Source: Bacillota bacterium
GTDB taxonomy: Bacteria; Bacillota; Clostridia; Acetivibrionales; JAEXSP01
Reading direction: 5' to 3'
DNA: 64,000 nucleotides
NCBI GenBank assembly: GCA_023453795.1
Contig: JAEXSP010000016.1
Location: 41,065 to 105,064, forward strand
Shown: in pieces, positions 16,758 to 24,965 of the stretch
Layout of the letters: each line of letters starts with the position of its first letter
Numbering within the stretch: the stretch's first letter is position 1
Made by a program: the position numbers and the translations under genes
The notes under the pieces: generated by a model
The model's input: the letters and a program-made list of their open reading frames with translations, nothing else
The model's database searches: none
Told to the model about the DNA's origin: nothing

Positions 16758-17288
16758 ATGAAATTCATCGTAAGCGGAAAGAATATAGAAGTTACACCAG
16801 CACTTAAGGATAGAGTGATAACAAAGGTAGGAAAGCTTGAAAAGTTTTTCAATGCTGATACCGAGGCTCACATTACTATGAGTGTTCAAAAAACACGTCA
16901 GATTGTTGAAGTAACCATACCTTTTAACGGTGTTGTACTTAGAGCTGAAGTGGAAAATGAGGATATGTATGCTTCTGTTGATAAGGCTGTAGATATATTG
17001 GAAAGGCAGATCAGAAGGAATAAGACAAGATTGGAGAAGAAACTCCATGAAGCAGCATTTAAAACCGCTCCTTCCGGAATTGACCACGAGATTGACGAGG
17101 AGCAGGAATTTAAGGTAGTGCGTTCCAAGAAATTTGCAGTAAAGCCTATGACTACTGAAGAAGCCATACTCCAAATGAATCTTGTAGGACATGAGTTCTT
17201 TATGTTCTCAAATGCAGATACAAAGGAAGTTAACGTGGTCTATAAAAGGAAGGATGGAAACTACGGGCTGATTGAACCCGAGTTCTAA
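16758..17288 (+). CDS. hpf: Ribosome hibernation promoting factor, long form
   Basis: A 176-aa factor that dimerises idle 70S ribosomes into 100S particles in stationary phase. Seen: the N-terminal YfiA/RaiA domain (MKFIVSGKNIEVTPALKDRV, then VEVTIPFNGVVLRAEVENEDMYASVDKAVD), a variable linker, and the C-terminal long-HPF dimerisation domain (VVRSKKFAVKPMTTEEAILQ, HEFFMFSNADT, VVYKRKDGNYGLIEP). I start it at ATG 16758, which begins the conserved domain and has AAAGGAG 11 bases upstream; the frame is open further up. Its own terminator follows. Confidence 0.95.
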   Translation: MKFIVSGKNIEVTPALKDRVITKVGKLEKFFNADTEAHITMSVQKTRQIVEVTIPFNGVVLRAEVENEDMYASVDKAVDILERQIRRNKTRLEKKLHEAAFKTAPSGIDHEIDEEQEFKVVRSKKFAVKPMTTEEAILQMNLVGHEFFMFSNADTKEVNVVYKRKDGNYGLIEPEF

Positions 17289-17332
17289 AAAACTGTATTT
17301 TTCCCGATAAACTTCAATATTTAATAGACAAG

Positions 17333-17364
17333 AGAATGCCGTGATAAAAAATGCGGCATTTTTT
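17333..17364 (+). terminator. Terminator after hpf
   Basis: AATGCCG pairs with CGGCATT (loop of about 13 bases) and is followed by TTTTTTT. The following ACGTCTAA is shared with the duplicated leader modules at 17772 and 20534. Confidence 0.8.
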
Positions 17365-17502
17365 TACGTCTAAAATAATATAGAACCTAAGAGTCGTAAT
17401 GTAGAGTAATCAATGCCAATTCGTCAGATCAATGTTAATAATCAAAAATTTTTCGGTAAATTTTAAAAGTATGCTATAATAATTTTTAGGGAGAGTGAAG
17501 TC

Positions 17503-17739
17503 ATGGAAGATAAATCTTTTGATTTACTTAGTAAAATGTATTCCGAAATGACGGAACAGTTTAAGACTGTAAGGGAAGATATAAATGCCTTAAAAAAGGA
17601 TGTCATAAGAATTGAAAATGACCATGGCAAAAAAATCGATGCTTTACTTGATGGTTACAAACAGCATACTGATATGTTAGAACGTATCGAGAAAGAAGTA
17701 ACCAAGCAGGAAGAAATTATTATGCGTCGTGTAAAATAG
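17503..17739 (+). CDS. Small coiled-coil protein, 78 aa
   Basis: The whole protein is a predicted alpha-helical coiled coil with heptad spacing (FDLLSKMYSEMTEQFKTVRE, then KKDVIRIENDHGKKIDALLD, then MLERIEKEVTKQEEIIM), without membrane or enzymatic motifs. It resembles small coiled-coil proteins common in clostridial genomes and phage-derived regions, but no function can be assigned. GGGAGAGTG precedes the ATG. It lies in the variable stretch between hpf and pcrA. Confidence 0.7.
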   Translation: MEDKSFDLLSKMYSEMTEQFKTVREDINALKKDVIRIENDHGKKIDALLDGYKQHTDMLERIEKEVTKQEEIIMRRVK

Positions 17740-17771
17740 TTCCTAACTGTAAAAGGAAAGGTTCGACGATT

Positions 17772-17847
17772 AATTGCATTCGATCTAAATTACATATATA
17801 ATTAAAATACCGTGATAACAGCTCACGGTATTTTCACGTCTAAGGGG
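17772..17847 (+). promoter_or_regulatory. Duplicated promoter-leader module, copy 1
   Basis: A 76-base segment that matches 20534-20609 without gaps at 66 of 76 positions. It contains TTGCAT, 17 bases, TATAAT (a good sigma-A promoter), followed by a leader hairpin CCGTGA-TAACAGC-TCACGG with TATTTT and the conserved tail GTCTAAGGGG. Here it drives the DUF4375-like gene; the second copy drives pcrA. Confidence 0.75.
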
Positions 17848-17870
17848 TATATTCAAAGGGGGTAAATAAA

Positions 17871-18437
17871 ATGGGCGAATTACTGGATTCCTTAAAAAAC
17901 TTAATAACTCCGGATGAAGTTTCAAATTTATCTGCTGAGGATATCATAGGTGAAATCAGTTTGCGGTTATATGGGCAAGAAAACTATCACATAAGAGATA
18001 ATAGAATTTTCTCAGTGCTTCCTACTATTCTAAGGGATATCATTTTGATTATTGATTTAGACACTGAGGTTACAATGGAAGGTATATTAGGGTTTTTAGA
18101 GAACTCTACGGGGCTGTATCTTGATGATACGATTGAAACGCTTGAGAGAATTAAAGCTTATGAAGACTATCGGGCAATGAGCAACATAAGGGATATATTG
18201 AAGAAATATAAAGTAAGCACATTTGACTTAAGGGAAAATGTAAACAAAGGTAATTTGTATGACATAAGCAGTTTTAGCCAAACTCACGGTTCTCAATACG
18301 ATGAAATGGCTGAGGAGATTTCTAAGGAAGCTAAAAAGCTTTACCTTGATAGAGAAGAGGAAAATATATTTACTTATTTGATTGAATATGTTGAGGAGAA
18401 CAAGAAACAGCTGTATGATGGCCTGATTCAAGCATAA
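17871..18437 (+). CDS. DUF4375 / DMP19-like protein
   Basis: A 188-aa soluble protein. Residues 55-105 carry the family pattern of DUF4375 (DMP19-like) proteins: IIDLDTEVTMEGILGFLENS followed by TGLYLDDTIETLERI, comparable to the family's EVNNGGF-FFNSSG-ETLEAL pattern, though the NGG is replaced by MEG. The protein is acidic, as DMP19-type DNA mimics are, but DNA mimicry is only an inference. A GGGGG lies 8 bases before the ATG. It sits in the segment bracketed by the duplicated promoter-leader module, so it may have been gained recently. Confidence 0.55.
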   Translation: MGELLDSLKNLITPDEVSNLSAEDIIGEISLRLYGQENYHIRDNRIFSVLPTILRDIILIIDLDTEVTMEGILGFLENSTGLYLDDTIETLERIKAYEDYRAMSNIRDILKKYKVSTFDLRENVNKGNLYDISSFSQTHGSQYDEMAEEISKEAKKLYLDREEENIFTYLIEYVEENKKQLYDGLIQA

Positions 18438-18582
18438 TCATGGATTTTATATGAATGGAAAAGCTTTCATTGGGAGACCGTATTATGAAAGATTAGTTTA
18501 AAATAGTAGTTGATTAGATTACAATCAAAAATAATATACTAAAAAGTATATAAAAATATCTATGGAAAAGGAAAATATTTAA

Positions 18583-19485
18583 ATGAAAAGAAAATCGGGA
18601 TTAATTATCGCCTTATTTCTGGCTGCTGTAACACTGCTTTCCGGTTGGTCATCCCCAACTAGTATTAATGGAGTTACTACAAGTAATGCAGTTCAAACTG
18701 CAAAGGTAAATCCTGATGCGAATAAAATGATGGCTACTATTAGCAAGATGATTGGCGGCAGACAATATGGGTCTGATAATGAAAAAAAAGCATGTGAATA
18801 TTTGAAAACAATATTGAAGTCCTATGGATATGCGCCACAGGTTCAAGCATTTCAAGATAAGATAACTACGTATGACGGTGAAACGTTGGATTTTCGGAGT
18901 CAAAATCTGATTGTAGTCAAAAAGAACACTGCGAAAATCAGTAAGGGTATTATAATTATCTGTGCACATTATGATTGCGGGGGGGATTCACAAGGTGCCA
19001 ATGACGATGCATCCGGAGTCTCTGTTGTTCTTGAAACAGCCCGTTTGATGAATCGTTTATCAAGTGCCTATGAAATCAGATTTGTTCTTTTTGGAGGAGA
19101 AGAATTTGGGTTGCGTGGTTCCCAAAATTATGTAAAAAACCTATCTGATAATGATAAGAAAAATATCAAGGCTGTAATTGATCTTGACTGTATTGCACAG
19201 AAGAATAACGTCAATCCAAAAATATTTAACATGACCGGTAAGGAAAACAATGCAACAAGATTAATAAAAACTACCTCAGGGAAACAAGCTCCTTCTGTAA
19301 ACAAAGCGAACAAAGAAATATCCGATTATTATGTCTTTGAAGAGTTGGGAATTCCAGCTTTGTGCATAGGCCAGCCGTATGATGAAAATTTATTAATAAA
19401 TAATTCAAAAGATGTTATATCATTAATTGACAAAACAAAACTTCTATATGTTGCAAATATTGTTATGAGGGCTTTGGGACATTAA
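18583..19485 (+). CDS. Secreted M28-family metallopeptidase-like protein
   Basis: A 300-aa exported protein. Signal peptide: MKRKSGLIIALFLAAVTLLS, cleaved near residue 25-30; Trp replaces the lipobox Cys. Peptidase motifs of the M28 (aminopeptidase Y/S) family: ICAHYDCGGDSQGANDDASG (His and bridging Asp ligands), FGGEEFGLRGS (catalytic Glu and metal Glu), and IDLDCIA (Asp ligand). The fifth zinc ligand, normally the His of a VHTP-D segment, appears to be Asn in LLINNSKDVISLID, so activity or metal content may be altered. Probably trims peptides outside the cell if active. It is followed by a terminator and a convergent hydrolase. Confidence 0.8.
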   Translation: MKRKSGLIIALFLAAVTLLSGWSSPTSINGVTTSNAVQTAKVNPDANKMMATISKMIGGRQYGSDNEKKACEYLKTILKSYGYAPQVQAFQDKITTYDGETLDFRSQNLIVVKKNTAKISKGIIIICAHYDCGGDSQGANDDASGVSVVLETARLMNRLSSAYEIRFVLFGGEEFGLRGSQNYVKNLSDNDKKNIKAVIDLDCIAQKNNVNPKIFNMTGKENNATRLIKTTSGKQAPSVNKANKEISDYYVFEELGIPALCIGQPYDENLLINNSKDVISLIDKTKLLYVANIVMRALGH

Positions 19486-19500
19486 GCGGCTATAACTATG

Positions 19501-19535
19501 AAAATGGCGCAAGAGACTTTCTTTGCGCCATTTTT
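19501..19535. terminator. Bidirectional terminator after the M28 peptidase
   Basis: AAATGGCGCAA pairs with TTGCGCCATTT (loop of about 9 bases) and is followed by TTTTT on the plus strand; on the minus strand the hairpin follows the gene remnant's stop codon and is trailed by TTTTCAT. Confidence 0.82.
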
Positions 19536-19677
19536 AATGAAATCCTTCATAATCCGGTTTGTAATTAAAAATCTTTTCAATTGTATCTGTATTTTCGGCT
19601 CCATAAGTTATTACTAATTGAATAAAATCATTATAATCTATAGCAACCCGGTTTGCTTTTATTCCAATAGTCTTCAA
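19534..19677 (-). pseudogene. Possible gene remnant downstream of the alpha/beta hydrolase
   Basis: An open frame of about 47 codons (from a TTG with no ribosome binding site) begins about 10 bases after the hydrolase stop codon and runs into the terminator. The translation (LKTIGIKANRVAIDYNDFIQ, then LVITYGAENTDTIEKIFNYK) looks like genuine protein with balanced composition, so it may be the C-terminal remnant of a deleted gene. No family recognised. Confidence 0.35.
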
Positions 19678-19687
19678 GTAACTTTAG

Positions 19688-20407
19688 TTAATATTCCAAT
19701 TCTACCATATTTTCAAACGAATCGATTGTCCACTTATCCAAAAACTTCAGCTGTTCCGGTGTGTGAAACCAGTGTTCGCCGTTTTCCATAATAGTCAGTT
19801 TGCATCCAAAACGTTTGATGAAACTCTCCACAATGCTGCGTTCCGTGAGATTGTCTTTGTCACCGTACAGAATTTCTGTTGGAAATGACCAATTCGTAAT
19901 CGGATGTTCTTTCACATAGGATAGATATTCCCACGAAAGTGTTTGACCAAAGGATGTGGGAATTATTTGTTCCTGTCGGAGTTGATCTTCCGAGACACCA
20001 GCCCAAAGCATCATATTTTGAATTAGTTGCTGCATGTCAAGAATTGGTGATACGAAAAGGCATTTTTTTAGATTCATGTTTGAATAACTTAACATACTAA
20101 ACCATGCCCCAATGCTATTGGCCCTTAATGCAATACAATTCCAATGGGCTTTGGCGTATTCCATAACCTTCAACAATTCAGGGACGACATGCCAGGGGTC
20201 AAATGAAGTTTTCTCTTCCTTGCGCGCTCCATGCTCCGGAAGGTCAATGCTTAAAACCTGCCAGCCATAGCGTACGGCAATTTCAGCAAAAGGTTCTGCT
20301 TCTTCTTTGCAGCCTTTTTGACCGTGAATAAATAAATATAGATTCTTAGAAGGCTCTCCCCATAGAATCGATGGAATTCCATGAACTTGAAAATGTTTTA
20401 TCTCCAT
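19688..20407 (-). CDS. Alpha/beta hydrolase
   Basis: A 239-aa cytoplasmic alpha/beta hydrolase fold protein. Seen: the oxyanion strand YLFIHGQKGCKEEAEPF, SIDLPEHGAR, the nucleophile elbow ALRANSIGAWFS (Ser in N-S-I-G, a variant of GxSxG), the acid Asp in LYGDKDNLTE and the catalytic His in ENGEHWFHTPEQ. The triad looks intact. The substrate is unknown; it probably hydrolyses an ester or thioester. AAGGAG lies 8 bases before the ATG. It points towards the M28 gene and lies within the segment bracketed by the duplicated promoter-leader module. Confidence 0.82.
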   Translation of the reverse strand: MEIKHFQVHGIPSILWGEPSKNLYLFIHGQKGCKEEAEPFAEIAVRYGWQVLSIDLPEHGARKEEKTSFDPWHVVPELLKVMEYAKAHWNCIALRANSIGAWFSMLSYSNMNLKKCLFVSPILDMQQLIQNMMLWAGVSEDQLRQEQIIPTSFGQTLSWEYLSYVKEHPITNWSFPTEILYGDKDNLTERSIVESFIKRFGCKLTIMENGEHWFHTPEQLKFLDKWTIDSFENMVELEY

Positions 20408-20533
20408 AAATATGACTCCTTTGCTTCAATATCAATCATTAATTATAATACTAATTCGATTAATATCATACGAAAAAAGCTTATTAGTTTTGATTTTTAA
20501 GAAATTAAAAATATTTTTAAAAGGAATGACTCC

Positions 20534-20609
20534 AATTGCATTCACTTCAAATTACCTATATAATTAATATGCCGTGATAACAGGTCACGGTATTTTAATG
20601 TCTAAGGGG
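20534..20609 (+). promoter_or_regulatory. Duplicated promoter-leader module, copy 2 (pcrA promoter)
   Basis: Matches 17772-17847 at 66 of 76 positions without gaps: TTGCAT, 17 bases, TATAAT, then hairpin CCGTGATAACAGGTCACGG with TATTTT, then GTCTAAGGGG. The GGGG is also the ribosome binding site of pcrA, 7 bases before its ATG. Confidence 0.75.
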
Positions 20610-20616
20610 AATTTTT

Positions 20617-23600
20617 ATGGACTTGTTTAAGGGCTTGAACAATGAACAGAAGGAAGCTGTAATGCATACGGAAGGGCCTCTTCTGATACTGGCAGGTGCA
20701 GGCAGCGGCAAAACAAAAGTGCTGACCCACAGGATTGCCTATCTTATAAAAGAAAAGGGAGTTTACCCCGGTAGCATCCTTGCAATCACTTTTACAAACA
20801 AGGCTGCTAAAGAAATGAAGGCCAGAATAGACAGCCTGGTGGAGGCTGCCGGTGAGCGCATTTGGGTAAGCACCTTCCATTCAACATGTGTCAAGATACT
20901 TAGAAGAGATATAGATAAGATCGGCTTTGATAGAAGCTTCGTTATTTTTGATTCATCTGACCAGCAGACCGTTATAAAGGACTGTCTCAAGGAACTGAGC
21001 CTTAATGAGAAGAATTTCCCACCGAAAGCCATGCTTGAGACCATCGGAAGGGCAAAGGATGAACTTATAGACTCCAAAATGTATTCGAAAATGTACGCTT
21101 CAGACTTCAGAATGAACAAGATAGCCCAAATATATGAGCTGTACCAGAAAAAGCTCGCCCAGAACAATGCGCTTGATTTTGACGATATCATCATGCATAC
21201 CATCAGGCTTTTTTCATCTGTTCCGGAGGTTTTGGACTTTTACCAGCGCAAGTTCAAGTATGTGCTTGTCGATGAGTATCAGGATACCAATACTGCTCAA
21301 TATTCGCTTATAAGCCTTCTGGCTCAAGGCAGCAGGAACCTTTGTGTTGTTGGCGATGATGACCAGTGTATCGTTGAGGGAACAAAAGTATTGACAGATG
21401 AAGGGGAAATTCCTGTTGAAAGAATTACGTATGATCACAATTTGATATGTGCAGCCGGGAGGGGAAATACTCTGCCGGGAAAACCGGATAAGATAATGAA
21501 AAAGGACTATACGGGTCCCATAGTTAAAATAAAAACAAAATCGGGGAAAGAGATTAAAGCTACTCCGAATCATATTGGATTTGCCAAGCTAAACCCTCAG
21601 TCAGGTGTCTATTATGTATATCTGATGTATAAAAAGGGAAAAGGCTATAGGATAGGTCAGACTCAGGGAGTAAGAAGCAGGAAGGGAGAAATTGTAAACG
21701 GGCTGTTTGTAAGGCTGAATCAGGAACATGGGGACAAGATGTGGATTTTGAGAGTCTGTTTAAGTAAAGAAGAGGCTGCTTTTTATGAGCAACTGCTTTG
21801 CTTTAAGTATGGGATTCCAACAACTGTATTTCATGGAATTGGCAGAAGTATTTCCTTATCACAGCCATATATAAATAGAATTTTTGATGAAATTGATACT
21901 GAGAAGGCTGCAGCAGCACTGATGAAGGAGCTTATGCTTTTTGAAGAATATCCCCATCATGTTTGTAATGCAGTCATAAGAGGACAGACTGCACGACAGA
22001 TAATAAATATTACCACATTCGGCGGAAGAAAGACCGGGACGGATGCAGGTTGGTGCAGCCATAGAATTTGCCTGAATACATCAGGTGAAGCCCTAAAATG
22101 CCAAGTTGGAAGTAGTTTCCCGGTAAGGGACGGTAACAGAAATACATGGCGTATAGAAACAGAACGGAAGGACTACGATGAAGCTGATGCTTATGCGGTA
22201 AAAATTGCGGGTGTTGATGAAAATCTCGAAATACTAAAAAGGGCAAGGCTGACTGAAGAAACAAGCTATTCTTATATGCCTTTTTCACATATGAGGCCTA
22301 CAATGAGCATTCCGGTATTCTGCGATGGACGTATTGTTGAGGATATTATTGAAACTGTAGAATTTGAAAACTATGAAGGAAGTGTGTTTGATTTATCAGT
22401 TCCGCATTTCAGACAGTATATAAGTTCCGGAATCGTTATACACAATTCGATCTATGGATGGCGTGGGGCCAATATAAGGAACATCCTGGATTTCGAGAAG
22501 GAATTCAAGGACTGCAAGGTTATAAAGCTGGAGCAGAATTACCGCTCGACTCAAGTCATTCTTGATGCAGCGAATTATGTTATAAAAAACAATACAGGCA
22601 GGAAGAACAAGAGCCTTTGGACCGAGAAGCAGGGGGGCAATAGGATCCAATGCTTTGAAGGAGGTAACGAACACGAGGAGGCTTTGTATGTATGCAGTGA
22701 AATAAAGCGACTGCTTGTTTCTCAAAACAGGGAATACAAGGACTTTTCAATTTTATACAGGGTCAACGCCATGTCACGTGTCATGGAAGAAATGCTTGTC
22801 CGTGAAGGTATACCGTACAGGATTTTCGGGGGCTTGCGGTTCTATGACAGGAAAGAAATTAAGGACATAGTCGCTTATATGAGAGTTATCCAGAATCCTG
22901 CCGACAATATAAGCTTAAAAAGGATAATAAATGTTCCTAAGAGGGGACTGGGCAGCACGACTGTTGAAAACGCTGAAGCGATAGCTAATAAAAGAGGCTG
23001 CAGCATTTTTGCAATAATCTCTTCTGCATCCGAAATACCTGAACTTCAGAGAGCATCGCAGAAACTTGATAACTTTGTGACTTTGATATCCAAATTCAGG
23101 GTTCTCAAGGAGACAATGAAGGTCTCGGAACTGATACAGGAGATAATAGAGCAGTCCGGCATATTAAAGGAGCTTGAAGAGGAAAACACAGTTGAAGCGG
23201 AAACAAGGATGGAGAACATCAAGGAATTGATTTCGGTTGCGTTAGAATTTGAGAACCAAAGCGAGGAACAGGGGTTGGAGGAATTCCTTGCACAGGTATC
23301 TCTTGTTTCGGACATAGATAATATGGAGGAAGGAAATAACAATATTGTCCTGATGACGCTTCACAGTGCAAAAGGTCTTGAATTTCCGGTAGTATTCATG
23401 GTAGGGATGGAAGAAGGGGTTTTCCCCGGATATCGTTCCATGTCTGATGAGAACGAAATAGAGGAGGAAAGAAGGCTTTGTTATGTCGGCATTACCCGTG
23501 CAAGAGAAACCTTGTACATGACAAGCGCCTTCTGCAGGACATTATTCGGAAATACAACGTATAACAGGGCTTCGAGATTTTTGAGGGAAATACCCCCGGA

Positions 23601-23916
23601 TTTGCTGGACGGCTTAAGAAAGAAGGAAGAGGTTAGCACCGGCTTGAAAAATAGGAGTGAGGACTTCTTCCTCGCCCCAAGCAAGCTTGAAAACGAAGCA
23701 AAAAGAGTTTTAAGTACATTTTCAAACATGCCCAAACTGTCTTCCGATGCTGATTTTCAGGTTGGGGATAAAGTAGAGCATAAGAAATTCGGAGTTGGCG
23801 TCATCACTTCAGCGGAAAAGGAAAACGGTGACTTCAAGCTGGAAATAAGGTTCAAGGATGCAGGAATGAAGAGGCTTATGGCAGCCTATGCAAACCTTAA
23901 GAAGATTGAGGGATAG
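20617..23916 (+). CDS. pcrA: UvrD/PcrA-type superfamily 1A DNA helicase containing an intein
   Basis: A 3'-5' DNA helicase for repair, rolling-circle replication and removal of RecA from DNA. The precursor is 1099 aa; removing the 360-residue intein leaves a normal 739-aa helicase. Seen: Q-motif and Walker A (LNNEQKEAVMHTEGP, LAGAGSGKTKV), Walker B VDEYQDTN, motif III VVGDDDQ-SIYGWRGAN interrupted by the intein, motif IV EQNYRST, motif V LMTLHSAKGLEFP and motif VI LCYVGITRARE, ending with the C-terminal PcrA tail (FQVGDKVEHKKFGVGVI). Active helicase requires protein splicing because the intein sits between two essential motif III residues. GGGG precedes the ATG by 7 bases. Confidence 0.95.
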   Translation: MDLFKGLNNEQKEAVMHTEGPLLILAGAGSGKTKVLTHRIAYLIKEKGVYPGSILAITFTNKAAKEMKARIDSLVEAAGERIWVSTFHSTCVKILRRDIDKIGFDRSFVIFDSSDQQTVIKDCLKELSLNEKNFPPKAMLETIGRAKDELIDSKMYSKMYASDFRMNKIAQIYELYQKKLAQNNALDFDDIIMHTIRLFSSVPEVLDFYQRKFKYVLVDEYQDTNTAQYSLISLLAQGSRNLCVVGDDDQCIVEGTKVLTDEGEIPVERITYDHNLICAAGRGNTLPGKPDKIMKKDYTGPIVKIKTKSGKEIKATPNHIGFAKLNPQSGVYYVYLMYKKGKGYRIGQTQGVRSRKGEIVNGLFVRLNQEHGDKMWILRVCLSKEEAAFYEQLLCFKYGIPTTVFHGIGRSISLSQPYINRIFDEIDTEKAAAALMKELMLFEEYPHHVCNAVIRGQTARQIINITTFGGRKTGTDAGWCSHRICLNTSGEALKCQVGSSFPVRDGNRNTWRIETERKDYDEADAYAVKIAGVDENLEILKRARLTEETSYSYMPFSHMRPTMSIPVFCDGRIVEDIIETVEFENYEGSVFDLSVPHFRQYISSGIVIHNSIYGWRGANIRNILDFEKEFKDCKVIKLEQNYRSTQVILDAANYVIKNNTGRKNKSLWTEKQGGNRIQCFEGGNEHEEALYVCSEIKRLLVSQNREYKDFSILYRVNAMSRVMEEMLVREGIPYRIFGGLRFYDRKEIKDIVAYMRVIQNPADNISLKRIINVPKRGLGSTTVENAEAIANKRGCSIFAIISSASEIPELQRASQKLDNFVTLISKFRVLKETMKVSELIQEIIEQSGILKELEEENTVEAETRMENIKELISVALEFENQSEEQGLEEFLAQVSLVSDIDNMEEGNNNIVLMTLHSAKGLEFPVVFMVGMEEGVFPGYRSMSDENEIEEERRLCYVGITRARETLYMTSAFCRTLFGNTTYNRASRFLREIPPDLLDGLRKKEEVSTGLKNRSEDFFLAPSKLENEAKRVLSTFSNMPKLSSDADFQVGDKVEHKKFGVGVITSAEKENGDFKLEIRFKDAGMKRLMAAYANLKKIEG
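21367..22446 (+). other. Intein within PcrA with a GIY-YIG-like insert
   Basis: Precursor residues 251-610. Splicing block A starts with Cys1 (CIVEGTKVLTDEGEIPVERI), block B is VKIKTKSGKEIKATPNHIGF (TPNH), block F is EGSVFDLSVPHFRQYISSG and block G is GIVIHN followed by Ser+1 of the extein. All four splicing-competent residues (Cys1, block B His, terminal His-Asn, Ser+1) are present. The insert between B and F has GVY (residues 80-82) and YRIGQT (94-99) with downstream Arg and YEQLL Glu, resembling a GIY-YIG nuclease core rather than the usual LAGLIDADG or HNH. Confidence 0.9.
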
Positions 23917-24001
23917 CTTCCGTAAATTGCTTGAATGAAATAAGTAAACATTACAGAATAAGAAATTATTCATTATTTTGCAGGTAGATTTTTTATACAG
24001 A

Positions 24002-24030
24002 GTATAAATTTAATTGTATTGGACAATACT
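24002..24030 (+). promoter_or_regulatory. Candidate sigma-F-type promoter of spoIIR
   Basis: GTATA, 14 bases, GGACAATACT, about 55 bases upstream of the spoIIR start, fits the sigma-F/G consensus (GYATA, about 15, GGNNANNNT). SpoIIR is forespore-expressed in other spore formers, which makes the match meaningful. Confidence 0.5.
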
Positions 24031-24083
24031 TATAACTAATAATAAATTTTCATTTCTTAGCAGAAAGAGGCGGGGGATTAGTT

Positions 24084-24800
24084 ATGAGTAAGGTTTTGTT
24101 AATATTAAAAAATTTCGGTTCGTTTCAGAAGAAGGCTGCAATACTTAAAACATCTATAGCAATTATTGCGGTTTTGGTGCTTACGATGGGCATGTTTTTT
24201 GCATCGTCCTATTCTGAGAGCGTAAATAAAGGGCTTGCAGATAATCTGATCAGGCTTCATGTAATCGCAAATAGTGATTCACCGGAGGATCAGTCTTTAA
24301 AAAGAGACGTCAGGGATAAAATTCTTGTTTACATGAAGGACAAGCTTAAGGCTTCAAGAGATATCGAGCAGACAAAATATATTATTAATAACAATCTTAA
24401 AGCAATTGAGAAGATTTCCAGAGACGAGATACAAAGACAGGGTAAAAGCTATAGCGTAAAGACTATGCTTGGAACCTATCCGTTCCCAACTAAAAAGTAT
24501 GGCGATATTGCACTCCCGGCAGGTAATTATCAGGCATTAAGAGTGGTTATCGGAAAAGGAAGCGGAGCAAATTGGTGGTGTGTGCTGTTCCCGCCGCTCT
24601 GTTTTGTGGATGCAACCCATGGTACGGTTCCGGATTCGGTAAAGTCCGACCTTAAAAAGGTTTTGACCAAAAAAGAGTACAAAATAATAACTACCGCAGA
24701 CAATGATGCTGACATACCGGTTAAAGTCAAGTTCAAGGTGGTTGAATACTTTCAGGCTGCAAAAATAAAGATAACGGGCCTTATAAGCAAAATATTTTAG
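24084..24800 (+). CDS. spoIIR: Stage II sporulation protein R
   Basis: Forespore-secreted signalling protein that triggers SpoIIGA-dependent processing of pro-sigma-E in the mother cell. Seen: an N-terminal transmembrane/signal segment (TSIAIIAVLVLTMGMFFASS, about residues 25-47) and the conserved SpoIIR core (LIRLHVIANSDSPEDQSLKR, YGDIALPAGNYQALRVVIG, GANWWCVLFPPLCFVD). At 238 aa the length is typical. The ATG is preceded by GGCGGGGGATTAG. A sigma-F-like promoter lies upstream and a terminator downstream. Confidence 0.95.
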   Translation: MSKVLLILKNFGSFQKKAAILKTSIAIIAVLVLTMGMFFASSYSESVNKGLADNLIRLHVIANSDSPEDQSLKRDVRDKILVYMKDKLKASRDIEQTKYIINNNLKAIEKISRDEIQRQGKSYSVKTMLGTYPFPTKKYGDIALPAGNYQALRVVIGKGSGANWWCVLFPPLCFVDATHGTVPDSVKSDLKKVLTKKEYKIITTADNDADIPVKVKFKVVEYFQAAKIKITGLISKIF

Positions 24801-24850
24801 GTCGAGCCTCTTTCTTGGAGGGAGGTGTCACGATAATAACGGTAGGAGTT

Positions 24851-24896
24851 AATGGATTCATCGAAAAATACGATAAATATGATGAATCCATTTTTA
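24851..24896 (+). terminator. Terminator after spoIIR
   Basis: ATGGATTCATC pairs with GATGAATCCAT (loop about 17 bases) followed by TTTTTATATTTT, about 50 bases after the spoIIR stop. Confidence 0.85.
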
Positions 24897-24965
24897 TATT
24901 TTAGGCATCGTTAAAATATAATTTCCGGTAATCTCTTTACAGAAACCCATAAATTCGAGGGTATT

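Noticed and set aside
20617..23916. Frameshift or fusion in pcrA because of its excess length
   Set aside because: The extra 360 residues are a complete, in-frame intein with recognisable splicing blocks.
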